Source: Synechococcus lacustris
Lineage (GTDB): Bacteria; Cyanobacteriota; Cyanobacteriia; PCC-6307; Cyanobiaceae
DNA: 64,000 nt
Direction of reading: 5' to 3'
Assembly (NCBI GenBank): GCA_903943975.1
Contig: CAJAQB010000003.1
Location: 1-64,000, forward strand
In this document: positions 62,612-64,000 of the stretch, piece after piece
Position numbering within the stretch: the first letter of the stretch is position 1
How the letters are laid out: every line of letters begins with the position of its first letter
The notes under the pieces: generated by a model
Told to the model about the DNA's origin: nothing
The model's database searches: none
The model's input: only the letters and a program-made list of their open reading frames with translations
Made by a program: the position numbers and the translations under genes

Positions 62612-63486
62612 TCAGGCATGTATACGCTGCTCTGGGGCTGAAGGCGGTGGCGGCGGTGGAGGAATTTGGATTACCTGGTTGCGGCCCTCCCGCTTGGCTT
62701 CAAACATCGCCATATCAGCGCGGGCGATAATCGCATCTATGGGCTCATCTCTTTGGGCCAGGGTCGCGCCAATGCTGATGGTGATATTGATCTGGCCGGC
62801 ATCGCTGGGGAACGGGGCTTCGATAGCCAGGCGGATTTTTTCAGCGATGGCTACGGCATTGTCTAGATCCTGTACCCCATAGAGTAATACCAGCATTTCA
62901 TCGCCCCCCACCCTGGCGGAGTTATTGGTTTACAGTCTGAAATTGCCTTTAATTTAACTGCATAGACCGGCAGATCATCGCCATGGATGAATTCACTCGG
63001 ATTTCGACCAATACAGTCCTCTGGCAGCCAGCCAAGCATTGGCATGACTGAGGGGGAGATCCAGATGATCATGTCCTCCCGCAGACGAACCACCACATCA
63101 GAGGTATTTTGCGCCAATAATCGATAGTGCATTTCAGAGAGATGGATTTGCCTTTCCTTTTCCTGATTCAGTCCGGCTAGTTTTATCGAAATCAACATCA
63201 CAGTTATTAGTACGATAAGACGCATCCAATAATCCAAGGAACCGACCGCCAACCACTGCGCCCCTGAGATTGTGGCTAATACAAGGGTCATTGTCCCAAT
63301 TACAAGTTCCTGCTTGGCAGTAGCAAAGCTCACCGCCAGCACCAACGGTATCCAATAGAAGGGCAATAAAATAATTTCCGAAGGCAGGATCCAATCAATT
63401 ATAAAAATAACCAATAGAACTGCTATCACCAGCCTGAAGCGATTATCAGACATATCCGATAAATAGTGCTTGAGCCAAGAGATCAT
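62612..63486 (-). pseudogene. Broken membrane PAS-GGDEF diguanylate cyclase
   Basis: From ATG 63486 the frame encodes about four membrane helices (MSDNRFRLVIAVLLVIFIID onward) and a PAS domain (RLLAQNTSDVVVRLREDMII, GWLPEDCIGRNPSEFIHGDD). At about 62935 it meets, out of frame, the GGDEF C-terminal half: GGDEMLVLLYGVQDLDNAVA and ISIGATLAQRDEPIDAIIARADMAMFEAKREGRN in pieces. About 100 residues before the GGDEF motif are gone. A deletion with frameshift seems likely. The gene is upstream of kaiC, on the same strand. Confidence 0.8.
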
Positions 63487-63505
63487 GCTGGGGTGCTTTT
63501 TTTTT

Positions 63506-63523
63506 GGGGGGGGGGGGGGGGGG
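63506..63523. repeat. Run of 18 G preceded by nine T
   Basis: T9-G18 lies 20 bases upstream of the ATG of the broken cyclase. Other long runs in the window are G14 at 60366-60379 and C14 at 52087-52100. Such runs are prone to slippage and to sequencing errors. Confidence 0.8.
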
Positions 63524-63612
63524 TAAACAGTCCACAACCCAGCTCTAATTTTTAAATGATAAGCGGCTTTAGTGCCGCTTGGGCAGCTCAAAATGATGCA
63601 AATTTGCTGCTC

Positions 63613-64000
63613 TTAGTAATGATTGACAACCCCCAAGTCTCGATAAAAATGCTTCTTCATCGCCTCCGCCGCGCTTATGTAGGCCAGCAGGATCATGGCC
63701 AGCAGCAGCAGAAACAGTGGGGGCAACGGCACAAAACCAAATAATGCCCCCAATGGTGTCCAGGGCAACACCAGGGTGCCGCCTACCACCGCCAGGGTGG
63801 CCAGCAGCAGCGGCCGCGAAGGGGCACTGCGAAACATCGGCCCCCGGGTGCGCACCACCAGCACAATCGAAGCAGCAGACACCACCGATTCAATAAACCA
63901 GCCGGTGCGGAAGTGGGCGGCATCACAGTGCAGCACCCACAACAACACCGCAAAAGTGAGGTAGTCAAACACCGAACTAACCAGGCCAAACAGCAACATG
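63613..64000 (-). CDS. mgtA: Mg2+-transporting P-type ATPase, C-terminal end
   Basis: The gene enters from the right edge and ends at 63613. The visible 129 residues are membrane helices ending the ATPase: MLLFGLVSSVFDYLTFAVLL, GWFIESVVSAASIVLVVRTR and FVPLPPLFLLLLAMILLAYI, characteristic of the MgtA type. The catalytic P- and N-domains lie outside the window. Confidence 0.8.
   Translation of the reverse strand, partial: MLLFGLVSSVFDYLTFAVLLWVLHCDAAHFRTGWFIESVVSAASIVLVVRTRGPMFRSAPSRPLLLATLAVVGGTLVLPWTPLGALFGFVPLPPLFLLLLAMILLAYISAAEAMKKHFYRDLGVVNHY

Overview
The window is chromosomal DNA of a high-GC picocyanobacterium of the Synechococcus/Cyanobium type. Evidence: cpcBA with a rod linker, psaE, petB/petD, ctpA, pipX/pipY, sepF, minCDE, cyanobacterial DUF3119/DUF3086/DUF1823 genes, two-domain KaiC- and KaiB-like genes, and dense packing with many 1-4 bp start/stop overlaps. 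The species cannot be named from this stretch alone. Only phycocyanin genes are seen here.

Layout. 1-6.6 kb is a decayed integrative island ending at tRNA-Gly(TCC): a PIN toxin module, a terminase fragment, two small unknown genes, a TacAT-type acetyltransferase module, an AEP primase-helicase of TOTE-conflict type, a RelE/Phd pair and a truncated tyrosine integrase. 6.7-23.3 kb is core: a GPH transporter, an MlaE permease, DUF3119/DUF3086/plsY, the der-cbiQ-pipX-pipY-sepF-proC run, a porin, an L,D-transpeptidase, dusB, cobI, mtnD, miaE, aroQ and tRNA-Tyr/tRNA-Thr. 23.8-31.2 kb holds a DUF475 membrane protein, a LysR-like regulator, a complete Aap-type amino-acid ABC transporter and an aldehyde dehydrogenase. 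31.3-38.6 kb has a LysM protein, recQ, then psaE-mutM-mtnB-mtnC-invertase. 38.6-47.4 kb has petBD, ctpA, an HD hydrolase, an MtnX-like phosphatase and the min locus, in which minC is split from minDE by a chromate-transporter pair and a phospholipase D. 

47.4-51 kb is an AT-richer accessory block after tRNA-Thr(TGT): a P-loop kinase-like ATPase, an acyltransferase and secreted proteins. 51-54 kb is the phycocyanin rod locus, in which tRNA-Lys and a small ribbon-helix-helix gene lie between cpcA and cpcC. 54-58 kb is accessory and rich in short tandem repeats: a universal stress protein, a VIT/CCC1 transporter with a His-rich repeat tail, a HicA-like/baeRF-like fusion and a fatty acid hydroxylase family protein. 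58-63.5 kb is a regulatory block: cyAbrB, a 72-residue stand-alone SepF domain, and an operon of a KaiC2-like ATPase, a KaiB-like protein and a PAS-PAS-HD-GYP phosphodiesterase, with a broken membrane PAS-GGDEF cyclase gene upstream. The window ends inside an mgtA-like Mg2+ P-type ATPase gene.

The best candidate for an undescribed system is the kaiC-kaiB-HD-GYP operon beside a decayed diguanylate cyclase: a clock-type ATPase pair apparently wired to cyclic-di-GMP turnover. Runners-up are the HicA/baeRF fusion, the mini-SepF and the long G/C homopolymer runs, one of which sets the KaiB C-terminus.
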